Shown here piece by piece: positions 34,974-42,970 of a stretch of DNA of 64,000 bases. Under the pieces are notes generated by a model. That model saw only the letters and a program-made list of their open reading frames with translations. It did not search any database and was not told the DNA's origin. A program made the position numbers and the translations under genes. Position 1 is the first letter of the stretch. Every line of letters begins with the position of its first letter. Source of the stretch: Emticicia sp037153985 (lineage in GTDB: Bacteria; Bacteroidota; Bacteroidia; Cytophagales; Spirosomataceae); NCBI RefSeq assembly GCF_037153985.1, contig NZ_JBBAYI010000001.1, positions 248,001 through 312,000 on the forward strand, written 5' to 3'.

Positions 34974-35795
34974 TTAGAATATTTTTGGAAAAAAGGCAGG
35001 AACACGCCTGATGTAGTGGGCGTACTGGGGTTTGGTTTCGGTAAGCTTTTTTTCGAGTAGGGCAACTCCTGATACCTGCATGAGCAGAAAGGTCATGAGT
35101 AATGGGCTGAACAGATAAATGAAGTTTCCGGTTGTGATGCTGAACATACCGTATCCCCACCATTGCATAGCATCGCCAAAATAATTTGGGTGCCGTGTAA
35201 GCGACCACAAACCCGTTTGCATTACCTGACCTTTATTGGCAGGGTTTTTCCTGAATTGCTGTAATTGCCAGTCGCCAACGGCTTCAAAAATAAAACCGAT
35301 ACTCCATATTACAATCCCGATATAATCTGTAAGTGCTAAGGTATCATTACTTGATTGCATTGCAGGGGCGTATATGGCAGAAATGAGCCATAAAAGAACA
35401 CCTTGTAATACAAATACCCTGAAAAAAGATACCCACCACCAGTTGTTTGCGTGCTGTTGTCGCCATTCCTGATAGCGATAGTCTTCGCCTTTACCAATAT
35501 TTCGGAAAGCCAGATGCAGGCTTAGCCGTAACCCCCAGATGCTGACCAGTACACAAAACAGTAATGAACGGGTGTCGGTAAGGCTCAAGGATATTTTGTA
35601 ATACCAGACCGTAATTACAAAACCACTTCCCCAGAAAATATCAATAATGCTGGCATCTTTTAAAAATAAACTAACCAACCAGAGTACAGTCAGGCACGAC
35701 ATTATTATCAGGAACCCTTCTCCAAACGGAAAAGGCTGATAAAACAGAAATATGCTTATTAAAATAATAACTAGTAGCAAAATAACGCGTGCCAT
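34974..35795 (-). CDS. DUF1295 membrane protein (steroid-reductase/methyltransferase-like)
   Basis: This 273-residue protein has about seven transmembrane helices. DUF1295 landmarks are DASIIDIFWGSGFV near the N-terminus, RLSLHLAFRNIGKGEDYRYQEWRQ, SIGFIFEAVGDWQLQQFRKNPANKGQV, and the C-terminal SLTRHPNYFGDAMQWWGYG, which resembles the cofactor-binding end of isoprenylcysteine methyltransferases and sterol reductases. The biochemical activity is unknown. It is the last gene of a run M23 peptidase, bcp, DUF1295, following bcp by 11 bases. Confidence 0.87.
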   Translation of the reverse strand: MARVILLLVIILISIFLFYQPFPFGEGFLIIMSCLTVLWLVSLFLKDASIIDIFWGSGFVITVWYYKISLSLTDTRSLLFCVLVSIWGLRLSLHLAFRNIGKGEDYRYQEWRQQHANNWWWVSFFRVFVLQGVLLWLISAIYAPAMQSSNDTLALTDYIGIVIWSIGFIFEAVGDWQLQQFRKNPANKGQVMQTGLWSLTRHPNYFGDAMQWWGYGMFSITTGNFIYLFSPLLMTFLLMQVSGVALLEKKLTETKPQYAHYIRRVPAFFPKIF

Positions 35796-35806
35796 AACAA
35801 GTAGAG

Positions 35807-36256
35807 TTATTTTAAAATTTGTTCGGCATGATTCTTTGTATCTACTTTACTGATGATTTCTTCAATAATGCCTTTTTCATCAATCACGAAAGTAGTACGC
35901 ACAATTCCCATGTACGTGCGCCCCCACATTTGTTTTTCGGCCCATACACCATAATCGTTCACTATTTTGTGGTCTGTATCGCTTAATAAATCAAATGGCA
36001 GTGCATATTTCTGAATAAATTTCTTGTGTGATTTTTCACTATCGGTACTTACACCCAACACAATATATCCTTTAGCCAGAAACGATTCGTAATTGTCTCT
36101 TAAACTGCAGGCTTCTGCCGTACAAGCTGGTGTATTATCTTTAGGGTAAAAATATAATATTACCTTCTTGCCTTTGAAATCACTTAATTGAACGCTATTT
36201 CCGTCTTGGTTTTTTGCTTTTATTTCTGGCGCTTGGCTTCCTATGTGCAGGTGCAT
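35807..36256 (-). CDS. bcp: Bcp-type peroxiredoxin (thioredoxin-dependent thiol peroxidase)
   Basis: This 149-residue cytoplasmic peroxiredoxin reduces hydrogen and organic peroxides. The start MHLHIGSQAPEIKAKNQDG fits the family. Cys45 in NTPACTAEAC is the peroxidatic residue and Cys50 the likely resolving one, as in Escherichia coli Bcp. GVSTDSEKSHKKFIQKYALPF and RTTFVIDEKGII complete the fold. The frame is open to 36349 but the added 31 residues are basic and unlike the family, so I use the ATG at 36256. This still leaves the gene overlapping the end of the M23 peptidase gene by 62 bases. Confidence 0.9.
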   Translation of the reverse strand: MHLHIGSQAPEIKAKNQDGNSVQLSDFKGKKVILYFYPKDNTPACTAEACSLRDNYESFLAKGYIVLGVSTDSEKSHKKFIQKYALPFDLLSDTDHKIVNDYGVWAEKQMWGRTYMGIVRTTFVIDEKGIIEEIISKVDTKNHAEQILK

Positions 36257-38261
36257 GTTTCTTTTTGGTTTTTTGTACTTGTGGTTTTTTCTGGTGTGTT
36301 CGTTGGTATTCTTCAATATTGGTTTCATAAACACCAACATTGCCAACATTATCTGTTACTTCTAACCGTAAATTTCCGGTAAATGTTTTATCTTCATCCA
36401 GTTTAACAGACCATATTCTTCCGTTTTTATACTCGTAGTCCATCAACACCCATTCGCCATTTACATAGCAATTAAAATTTTTGATACCCGAAAGATTATC
36501 AGAAATGGCAAAACTCAGATAAGTTGAGTCTATTCTGACAGGGCGTGCGCTCGGAGCTTCAATATCGTTCATGATTTGGAAACTGCCCAGCCTTTTGGTT
36601 TTAAACTGAATAGAACTACCTATCCATGTTCCACCCAGATACTGGCGGCCATTGCTGATGTCATAAACTCCCGTTTTAGGTGACATCGATATGCCAGAGG
36701 GTGTCCAGAGTACATTTATAAAATCTTTTAAAGGAGTTCGGTCATTATTAATACTCAGTCTGTTACCACTAAACGAGGTAGTCAGATACAGCGTATCGTA
36801 TAAAGCATTGTTAAAATCAATTTGCAAATTAGGCTCGTTATATAACTGGCCAGATTGGGGCAATATTTCTTTTTTGATACCTATTGATTCGGAACGGTTA
36901 TCTACCTGAACGAAGTCTACAATCCCACGGTTGAGGTCATATAAATAAACGGCTTCTTTATTGGCAATATACGATAACGGAATTTTGGCAGGCACTCCTT
37001 TATTTTGTAAAATGGCATAAGGTGCTTGTGTATTTTTGGCTCTTATAGCTAACGTGTTTTCAGTAATTGATGTTGAAATATTACCCACATATTTACTTTC
37101 TTCAGCAAGCGATGCCTCAGTGTTGCTTTCCTGTAAAACAGAGCTTTCTCCCTGAATTGAAAAAGTCAGGGTAGAAGTATTGCCATAAGAATCTTTTACC
37201 TTAATTAATACACTGTGTAACTGATTGTCGTTGATATATATTTTCCCTTTATTTTTATCTGTATTATAAACCGAAATACGGTTTCCGTCGGCTACATAAC
37301 ATTTTTGTATGCGTACCCCATTGCTTTCGGCTATATCGTAGTCAATATGAACATTAATGTCTTTTGAAACATCAAAGGGCATTTTTTCCAGATTCAGTTT
37401 GTAAGTGCTTCGGCCATCAACATCTACTTCCAACTCAGTAATACCCATCCTGAAAGGTGAAGTCTGGCTTCGGTCATAAGTATTTAGTTCAATACCTATA
37501 ATACCTTGTGCTTTTACAATATTAGCCAGCGTGTAATCGCCCGACGCTGTGCGTTTTGGGGCCATAGATACCCGCCCGAATTCGCCGTTAACGCGTGAAT
37601 AAGCATTTAATGTTTTCAGAATGACTCTTTCAATGACAGGTGCCTGAGAATCAACAATTTCTGGAAAACCAAATTTCATAGGATTAATGGCGTTTTCGAG
37701 AGCATCGCGTATTTCAAAATGCAAGTGTGGGCCTCCAGACGCACCAGTATTACCCGAAATAGCTACTATTTCGCCTTTTTTTACTTTTATTTCGTTAGGA
37801 GACGGGGTTAATTCTATTTCCCAGACTTTCTGATTATATTCTCTTTTACGTAAGTATTCTTCAATAACAGGATTATAGTTTTTTAGATGCCCATAAACAG
37901 TAGTATAACCATTTGGATGTGTAATGTACAATACATTGCCGTAGCCTCCACGCATTACCCGTATGCGCGACACATAGCCGTCGGCAGCAGCATAAATATT
38001 GTAACCTTCTGCTCCTCCTGTACGAATATCAAGGCCTGCATGGAAATGGTTTGTTCTGAGGTCGCCGAAACCACCCGACAACGAAGCCTGTTTACCCGGT
38101 TGTATCGGAAACATAAAATAACCACGGGGATATTGGTCTCTGGTTTGGCCGAGGTCACGTTGGGCGTACAGACAATTACAGGAAGTGTCAGAAACCAGAT
38201 AGATAATTAAAAGAATTGCGCTTAAAATTCTTGTAATAATCATGGATTTGTTATTATTCAT
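36195..38261 (-). CDS. M23 (LytM-type) metallopeptidase with long C-terminal region
   Basis: This 688-residue exported protein has an N-terminal hydrophobic signal (about 8-33). The LytM domain lies early, about residues 60-195, with His74 and Asp78 in HFHAGLDIRT and His179 and His181 in GGPHLHFEI as zinc and catalytic residues, so it should cleave peptidoglycan peptide cross-links. The following 450 residues are beta-rich without a recognised family. The last about 30 residues are Lys/Arg-rich (KKKHAPAHRKPSAR and similar) and overlap the bcp start in another frame. It is the first gene of the run with bcp and DUF1295. Confidence 0.88.
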   Translation of the reverse strand: MNNNKSMIITRILSAILLIIYLVSDTSCNCLYAQRDLGQTRDQYPRGYFMFPIQPGKQASLSGGFGDLRTNHFHAGLDIRTGGAEGYNIYAAADGYVSRIRVMRGGYGNVLYITHPNGYTTVYGHLKNYNPVIEEYLRKREYNQKVWEIELTPSPNEIKVKKGEIVAISGNTGASGGPHLHFEIRDALENAINPMKFGFPEIVDSQAPVIERVILKTLNAYSRVNGEFGRVSMAPKRTASGDYTLANIVKAQGIIGIELNTYDRSQTSPFRMGITELEVDVDGRSTYKLNLEKMPFDVSKDINVHIDYDIAESNGVRIQKCYVADGNRISVYNTDKNKGKIYINDNQLHSVLIKVKDSYGNTSTLTFSIQGESSVLQESNTEASLAEESKYVGNISTSITENTLAIRAKNTQAPYAILQNKGVPAKIPLSYIANKEAVYLYDLNRGIVDFVQVDNRSESIGIKKEILPQSGQLYNEPNLQIDFNNALYDTLYLTTSFSGNRLSINNDRTPLKDFINVLWTPSGISMSPKTGVYDISNGRQYLGGTWIGSSIQFKTKRLGSFQIMNDIEAPSARPVRIDSTYLSFAISDNLSGIKNFNCYVNGEWVLMDYEYKNGRIWSVKLDEDKTFTGNLRLEVTDNVGNVGVYETNIEEYQRTHQKKPQVQKTKKKHAPAHRKPSARNKSKKPRRK

Positions 38262-38303
38262 ACACGTAAAACTTATAAATGAGAGGTGGATATGGCATAC
38301 GGT

Positions 38304-38322
38304 GTTTTATTTGAAATAAAAC
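38304..38322. promoter_or_regulatory. Perfect 19-base palindrome upstream of the M23 peptidase gene
   Basis: GTTTTATTT and AAATAAAAC flank a single central G, 43 bases upstream of the M23 start codon. The symmetry and position suggest an operator; no T-run favours a terminator. Confidence 0.4.
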
Positions 38323-38416
38323 GTAAATGCCCGAAAATTGTTAGAGATATATAGATAAATAGTAGTGGGTAGATGTTCGTCCACTTTTATCTAATCCCAG
38401 CAAATTAAAAATATTG

Positions 38417-38453
38417 AGGTAGTGTGCCTGCAATAAATGTAGGTATACTACCT
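38417..38453 (-). terminator. Hairpin downstream of the FAH-family gene
   Basis: AGGTAGTGTGCCT and AGGTATACTACCT pair over 13 positions (two G-U on the plus strand, two mismatches on the minus strand) with an 11-base loop. On the minus strand it follows the FAH-family stop by about 50 bases and is followed by a T-rich run. Confidence 0.5.
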
Positions 38454-38501
38454 CTTTTATAATACGAACGTTGCTACTTGGCTGTAAGTATAAGTAATAG
38501 T

Positions 38502-39128
38502 TTATTTTACTTCAAACTCAAGCATTTTTTCGTTTTCAATAAAGGCAGTTAATTTATCGCCTATTTTAACAGGACCTACACCAGAAGGAGTCCCCGTGAA
38601 AATAATGTCACCCGATTTAAGGGTAAAATATCTGGATACAAAAGATATAATATAATCAAACGAAAAAAGCATCATCGAGGTATTACCTTGCTGACGGGTT
38701 TGTGTTTCTCCGTGGGCATCTGTAACATCCAGATGAAAATTTAGATTCTTTAAATCAGGGAACTTTGATTTAGGCACAAACTCCGAAACAGGAGCCGAAC
38801 CATTAAAACCTTTGGCTAAATCCCACGGTAAACCTTTGGCTTTCAGCTTCGATTGCAGGTCACGCGCAGTAAAATCTATGCCGATTCCTATTTCGTCATA
38901 ATACTTGTGGGCAAATTTTTCCTCAATATTTTTTCCCATTTTGTTGATTTTTAGCAATATTTCGACTTCATGATGAATGTCTTGCGAAAAATCAGGGTGG
39001 TAGAACGCCTCACCGTTTTTCAGAATGGCAGTTTCAGGCTTGGTAAAGATAACTGGCTCGTCGGGGCGTTCGTTGTTTAATTCTTTGATATGTTCGGCAT
39101 AATTTCTGCCAATTGCAATAATTTTCAT
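38502..39128 (-). CDS. Fumarylacetoacetate hydrolase-family protein
   Basis: This 208-residue cytoplasmic protein is a compact FAH-fold enzyme. It begins MKIIAIGRNYAEHIKELN, then has IHHEVEILLKI with the metal-binding Glu pair, IGIDFTARDLQ with the metal Asp, KGLPWDLAKGFNGSAPVSEF, and GDIIFTGTPSGVGPVKIGDKL. Such enzymes hydrolyse or decarboxylate 1,3-diketo or oxaloacetate-like acids. The specific substrate is not readable; fumarylpyruvate hydrolase and oxaloacetate decarboxylase are possible. It is a single gene. Confidence 0.9.
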   Translation of the reverse strand: MKIIAIGRNYAEHIKELNNERPDEPVIFTKPETAILKNGEAFYHPDFSQDIHHEVEILLKINKMGKNIEEKFAHKYYDEIGIGIDFTARDLQSKLKAKGLPWDLAKGFNGSAPVSEFVPKSKFPDLKNLNFHLDVTDAHGETQTRQQGNTSMMLFSFDYIISFVSRYFTLKSGDIIFTGTPSGVGPVKIGDKLTAFIENEKMLEFEVK

Positions 39129-39162
39129 AAGTAAAAACAGACCTCAGAGTTTGGATATGGCG

Positions 39163-39225
39163 TTTGTAATTGAATTTTTTCTGTACTTTTGAGACCAATA
39201 AAAGTCAGAAAACTTTACAAAAGTA
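39163..39225. promoter_or_regulatory. Divergent promoter elements of the FAH-family and M48 genes
   Basis: The plus strand has TTTG (39163-39166), 17 bases, then TACTTTTG (39184-39191), directed at the M48 gene with a long leader. The minus strand has TACTTTTG (39218-39225) about 90 bases ahead of the FAH-family start. The two elements are only 26 bases apart and would cross. Confidence 0.5.
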
Positions 39226-39354
39226 GGCATTTTCATAGTTTGTTTGTTGCCACTGGTCTGATTTTTTACTCATTACTTAAAAATAAATCATTAACATTTC
39301 GTTATTTTTTTGATGATTTGCGTCTAATAAAGTTAAGAACATAAAACAATAACA

Positions 39355-40188
39355 ATGAGAACCTTTTTAAAATCTTCAATTACTGCTTGTTTACTGATTT
39401 CAGTTATCTGGGCTTGTCAGAAAGTACCTCTGACCGGTCGTAACCAGTTTGTTGGGTTGGTTTCGAACGAGCAAATGATTCAAATGAGCTTTGCCGAGTA
39501 CAAAGGCTTTATGGATACTTCTAAGGTTGTGTCAACCAATAACCGTGATGCAGAAATGATAGCACGTGTAGGTGGTAGAATTAAAACAGCAGTAGAAAAT
39601 TACCTGATTCAGAATAATTACAGCGAAATTATTAATGGTTACCAATGGGAGTTTAAACTGGTACAAAGTAAAGAAATGAACGCATGGTGTATGCCGGGCG
39701 GAAAAGTATGTTTCTATACTGGTATTTTACCCGTTTGTAAAGATGAAGCAGGCGTGGCAGTAGTGATGGGTCACGAAATTGCACACGCTATTGCAAGCCA
39801 CGGCCGCGAACGCATGAGTCAGGCTATGGCTGCACAAGGAATTACTACTTTAGGGGCAGTAGGCGCAGGGCTTTATACAGGCAATCAGCAAACAATGGAA
39901 ATTGTAGGGCAGGTGCTTGGTGTAGGCACTAACTTGGGGTATGTGCTGCCTAATAGCCGTAAGCAGGAATCTGAAGCAGATAAACTGGGTTTAATATTTA
40001 TGTCAATGGCAGGATATGACCCACAAAATGCCGTGGCTTTCTGGGAAAGAATGGCTGAAGCCGGTAAAAATGCTCAAAAACCTCCAAAATTGTTATCGAC
40101 TCACCCAGCCGATGAGGATAGAATTGCCGATTTGAAAAAACAATTACCTCAGGCACAAAAATATTATACTTCTTATGCCAAAAAATAG
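39355..40188 (+). CDS. M48-family metallopeptidase lipoprotein
   Basis: This 277-residue exported lipoprotein has a lipid-attachment Cys21 in VIWACQKVPLTGRNQ. The zinc motif HEIAH is at 140-144 within VVMGHEIAHAIASHGRERM, and the third ligand Glu lies in QESEADKLGLIFMSMAGYDP. These match the periplasmic M48B/C group (LoiP/BepA-like), which degrades or helps fold outer-membrane proteins. A conserved PPKLLSTHPADEDRIADLK segment ends the domain. The gene is monocistronic with a strong terminator. Confidence 0.92.
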   Translation: MRTFLKSSITACLLISVIWACQKVPLTGRNQFVGLVSNEQMIQMSFAEYKGFMDTSKVVSTNNRDAEMIARVGGRIKTAVENYLIQNNYSEIINGYQWEFKLVQSKEMNAWCMPGGKVCFYTGILPVCKDEAGVAVVMGHEIAHAIASHGRERMSQAMAAQGITTLGAVGAGLYTGNQQTMEIVGQVLGVGTNLGYVLPNSRKQESEADKLGLIFMSMAGYDPQNAVAFWERMAEAGKNAQKPPKLLSTHPADEDRIADLKKQLPQAQKYYTSYAKK

Positions 40189-40218
40189 CAGATTGTAGTA
40201 TCATTATAATTTTAATAC

Positions 40219-40250
40219 AACAGAGGTATGGATTACTCCATACCTCTGTT
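40219..40250 (+). terminator. Intrinsic terminator of the M48 gene
   Basis: AACAGAGGTATGGA and TCCATACCTCTGTT form a perfect 14-bp stem with a TTAC loop, followed by TGTTT. Confidence 0.82.
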
Positions 40251-40293
40251 TGTTTATAGAATTGGCTTGTTAAATGAACTACAAGATAAAAAT

Positions 40294-40324
40294 TTTGCAA
40301 AGATTTTTTCTTTCATTACTTTTG
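40294..40324 (+). promoter_or_regulatory. Consensus Bacteroidota promoter of the SDR-ROK-SIS run
   Basis: TTTG (40294-40297), exactly 19 bases, then TACTTTTG (40317-40324) is a full match to TTTG-N19-TAnnTTTG. The expected start near 40331 gives a leader of about 45 bases to the SDR ATG. Confidence 0.75.
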
Positions 40325-40374
40325 CTTGTATAGACAAGTTGAGAGGGGTTTATCAAGAAAAGTAGTGCAATGCT

Positions 40375-41154
40375 ATGCTCAAAAATAAAAAAATAGTTAT
40401 TATCGGAGGAACTACCGGCTTAGGCTTATCGGCTGCAAAAGCCTTTGTTAACAATGGAGCCAAGGTAGTGGTAGTAGGGCGGAATCCTGAAAGTTGTGTG
40501 GCTGCCGAAATTGAACTAGGCCACAATGCCCATGCTATGAGTGGAGATGCTTCTCTCCCCGACACCGCTGTAAAAGCTATTGAGCTTATAATAAATGATT
40601 TTGGTGGGTTTGATGGCTTATATCATATAGCGGGTGGAAGCGGACGAAAGTATGGCGATGGCCCTCTGCATGAAATAACACTTGATGGATGGAATAAAAC
40701 CTTTGAATTGAATCTCACAAGCCTGATGCTCTCTAATCAGGCGGCTATTCGTAAATTAATAGAACTGGGCAAAGGTGGTACAATTCTTAACATGGGGTCG
40801 GTTCTGGGAGTGTCACCCTCGCCGAAGTATTTCTCAACACATGCCTATGCTGCTACCAAAGCGGCTATTATTGGCTTCTCGAAATCTATTGCTGCTTACT
40901 ACGCTTCTTATAATATCAGAATTAATGTACTTGCCCCTGCGTTGGTAGAAACACCTATGTCGCAACGTGCTTCGAAAGATGACGCAATCATGAATTTTGT
41001 AAGAACCAAACAACCGCTCGATGGTGGCAGAAACGGACAAGCCTCAGACCTTGACGGGGCCGCTCTTTATTTTATGTCAGATAGTTCGAAATTCACCACA
41101 GGGCAAGCTCTTTTTGTTGATGGCGGGTGGAGTATAAGCGAAGGGCAGTACTAA
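40375..41154 (+). CDS. Short-chain dehydrogenase/reductase (SDR)
   Basis: This 259-residue Rossmann-fold oxidoreductase has the cofactor motif GGTTGLG at 11-17, YHIAGGSG, and the catalytic Ser142, Tyr158 and Lys162 (YAATK). The C-terminus ends with FTGQALFVDGGWSISEGQY, as in classical SDRs. VVVVGRNPES with Arg after the second strand suggests NADP preference. The substrate is unknown. It is the first gene of a plus-strand run with sugar-related genes (ROK kinase and SIS protein), so a sugar or sugar-acid substrate is a reasonable guess. Confidence 0.92.
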   Translation: MLKNKKIVIIGGTTGLGLSAAKAFVNNGAKVVVVGRNPESCVAAEIELGHNAHAMSGDASLPDTAVKAIELIINDFGGFDGLYHIAGGSGRKYGDGPLHEITLDGWNKTFELNLTSLMLSNQAAIRKLIELGKGGTILNMGSVLGVSPSPKYFSTHAYAATKAAIIGFSKSIAAYYASYNIRINVLAPALVETPMSQRASKDDAIMNFVRTKQPLDGGRNGQASDLDGAALYFMSDSSKFTTGQALFVDGGWSISEGQY

Positions 41155-41156
41155 AG

Positions 41157-41170
41157 CAGGCAATTGCCTG
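41157..41170. repeat. 14-base perfect palindrome between SDR and ROK genes
   Basis: CAGGCAATTGCCTG lies 3 bases after the SDR stop codon. It has no loop, so it would form a poor RNA hairpin; it may be a protein-binding site or chance. Confidence 0.3.
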
Positions 41171-41217
41171 ATAATTAATCAGCTAAATCATCTGTAATCC
41201 TAAACTGATACTAAACA

Positions 41218-42105
41218 ATGGCTTATGTTATAGGCATAGACCTAGGAGGAACAAATATTAAAGGCTTAATTATTAACCAGAAAGGTGAAGTATTAAAGCA
41301 ACATTATATTCCTACTAAAGACACTGACGATGGCTCATGGCGCGAAAATGTAAAAGAAATGGTAGAATACCTGAAAAGCTACCTTCAGCAGCCGATACTT
41401 GGTATTGGGCTTTCGGCACCCGGTTTGCCTAATGAACAAAATCAATGTATTGCTTATTTGCCTAATAGGCTTAAAGGTCTGGAGAATTTCATGTGGGGCG
41501 AATTTCTGGGTGATGCAACCTACGTTCTGAACGATGCCCATGCCGCACTCATGGCTGAAGCAAAATTTGGTGTAGCTAAAGATAACCGCAATGTAGTGTT
41601 ACTAACTTTAGGCACAGGTGTAGGGGGGGGCATACTTATTAATGGGCAGCTTTATCAGGGGCTATCACAAATGGCAGGGCATTTGGGGCATATTTCTATC
41701 AACGATACCGGAGAGAGCCAAAGCATAGTGGGCATGGTAGGCAGTCTCGAATACGCCATTGGTAATTACTCTATCGAAAAAAGAAGCCACGGGCGGTTCA
41801 CTTCAACTTGGGAGTTGGTAGAAGCCTATCGGAAAGGTGACCACTTCGCTACTTATTTATGGCTATCTTCTGTCAGAAAACTGGCTGTTGCTTTAAGCTC
41901 TGTTATTAATCTGTTGTCGCCTGAAATGATAGTTTTGGCTGGTGGAATTACTCTAGCTGAAAACTCTTTATTTGAGCCGCTCGAATCGTTTATGGATTTA
42001 TACGAATGGAAGCCCGGAGGGAAAAAAACGCCTATTGCTCAGGCTTTCTTTGGCGATATGGCCGGAGCCATTGGAGCAGCAAGTTTTGTGCTGTCAAAAT
42101 TTTAA
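41218..42105 (+). CDS. ROK-family sugar kinase-like protein
   Basis: This 295-residue protein has the ROK/actin-like ATPase fold. The N-terminal phosphate loop is GIDLGGTNIKG, followed by GIGLSAPGLP, NDAHAALMAEAKFG with the catalytic Asp, and LLTLGTGVGGGILINGQL. The family usually has a zinc site GHxxx...CxCGxxGCxE; here the matching region is GHLGHISINDTGESQSIVGMVG with no cysteine. The protein may thus be a zinc-independent sugar kinase or a diverged member. It is followed 27 bases later by a SIS-domain gene, suggesting amino-sugar or other sugar-phosphate metabolism. Confidence 0.88.
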   Translation: MAYVIGIDLGGTNIKGLIINQKGEVLKQHYIPTKDTDDGSWRENVKEMVEYLKSYLQQPILGIGLSAPGLPNEQNQCIAYLPNRLKGLENFMWGEFLGDATYVLNDAHAALMAEAKFGVAKDNRNVVLLTLGTGVGGGILINGQLYQGLSQMAGHLGHISINDTGESQSIVGMVGSLEYAIGNYSIEKRSHGRFTSTWELVEAYRKGDHFATYLWLSSVRKLAVALSSVINLLSPEMIVLAGGITLAENSLFEPLESFMDLYEWKPGGKKTPIAQAFFGDMAGAIGAASFVLSKF

Positions 42106-42132
42106 CAGAATATCATTTTTCATTATAAAAAT

Positions 42133-42951
42133 ATGAGTGTAATACAAGACTACCTGACCAAGTGCGAAGGAATTATTGAAACTGTAAAAAAACAGGAAAG
42201 CCAAATTGCTACCGCTGCCAGATGGTTTGCCGATTCGATTCTGGCTGGCCGAATGGTTCATGTTTTTGGGTCGGGGCATAGCCGCATAATGGTTGAAGAA
42301 ATGTGGCCCCGCTACGGGTCATTTGCTGGGTTTAATCCTATTGTTGAGTTATCGCTCACATTCCATAATCTGGTGGTTGGGGCTAATGGACAACGGCAAG
42401 CAATGTTTCTGGAAAATGTTAGTGGATTAGCCGACAGAATACTCAGAAATTTCGACCTTGCAACGCTTGATACCGCGTTAATCATTTCATCGTCAGGAAC
42501 TAATGTAGTACCCGTTGAAATGGCTGAAATCTTTCAGCAGAAAGGCATAAAAGTGGTAGCCTTAATTACAAAAGAACATTCTGAAGCTAGTATAACGAAG
42601 CGTTCTGACCATAAAAAATTATCTGACTTTGCCGACCTTGTACTTGATACCGGCGCACCTGTGGGTGATGCCATGGTAAAAGTGCCTGACCTTGATACCC
42701 CTGTTGCACCCGGGTCAACCGTTGGCGGTGCCATGATTATCAACAGTATTAAAGCACAGGTGGCCGACTACCTGACACAAGGTGGGCATCCACCTAAAGT
42801 GTTAACAGCAGGTGCATTGGTAGGAACACAAAGAGCCACCGAACTATTCGAAGCCGCCTACGACGAACACGCACACCGCATTGCCAGAATGTATGCCAAA
42901 GTGGGTGTTCCAAGTTATGTATCGGAAGAAAAGAATACCAATGATGTATAA
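42133..42951 (+). CDS. SIS-domain sugar-phosphate protein (UPF0309-like)
   Basis: This 272-residue protein has a sugar isomerase (SIS) domain with VHVFGSGHSRIMVEEMWPRYGSF near residues 39-62 and LIISSSGTNVVPVEMAEIFQQKGIKVVALI near 120-150. The first part is helical. Similar proteins bind phosphosugars and are annotated as UPF0309 or sugar isomerase domain proteins; an activity is not established. The ROK gene 27 bases upstream offers a kinase whose product could be its substrate (inference). Confidence 0.87.
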   Translation: MSVIQDYLTKCEGIIETVKKQESQIATAARWFADSILAGRMVHVFGSGHSRIMVEEMWPRYGSFAGFNPIVELSLTFHNLVVGANGQRQAMFLENVSGLADRILRNFDLATLDTALIISSSGTNVVPVEMAEIFQQKGIKVVALITKEHSEASITKRSDHKKLSDFADLVLDTGAPVGDAMVKVPDLDTPVAPGSTVGGAMIINSIKAQVADYLTQGGHPPKVLTAGALVGTQRATELFEAAYDEHAHRIARMYAKVGVPSYVSEEKNTNDV

Positions 42952-42970
42952 ACCCAATTTATTTTAACCT

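Noticed and set aside
41623..41629. Runs of seven G (41623-41629 in ROK, 57374-57380 in the cyclase) and seven C (1352-1358) as possible phase-variable tracts
   Set aside because: Seven bases is short for phase variation and the coding frames are intact. Resequencing of several clones would be needed to show length changes.
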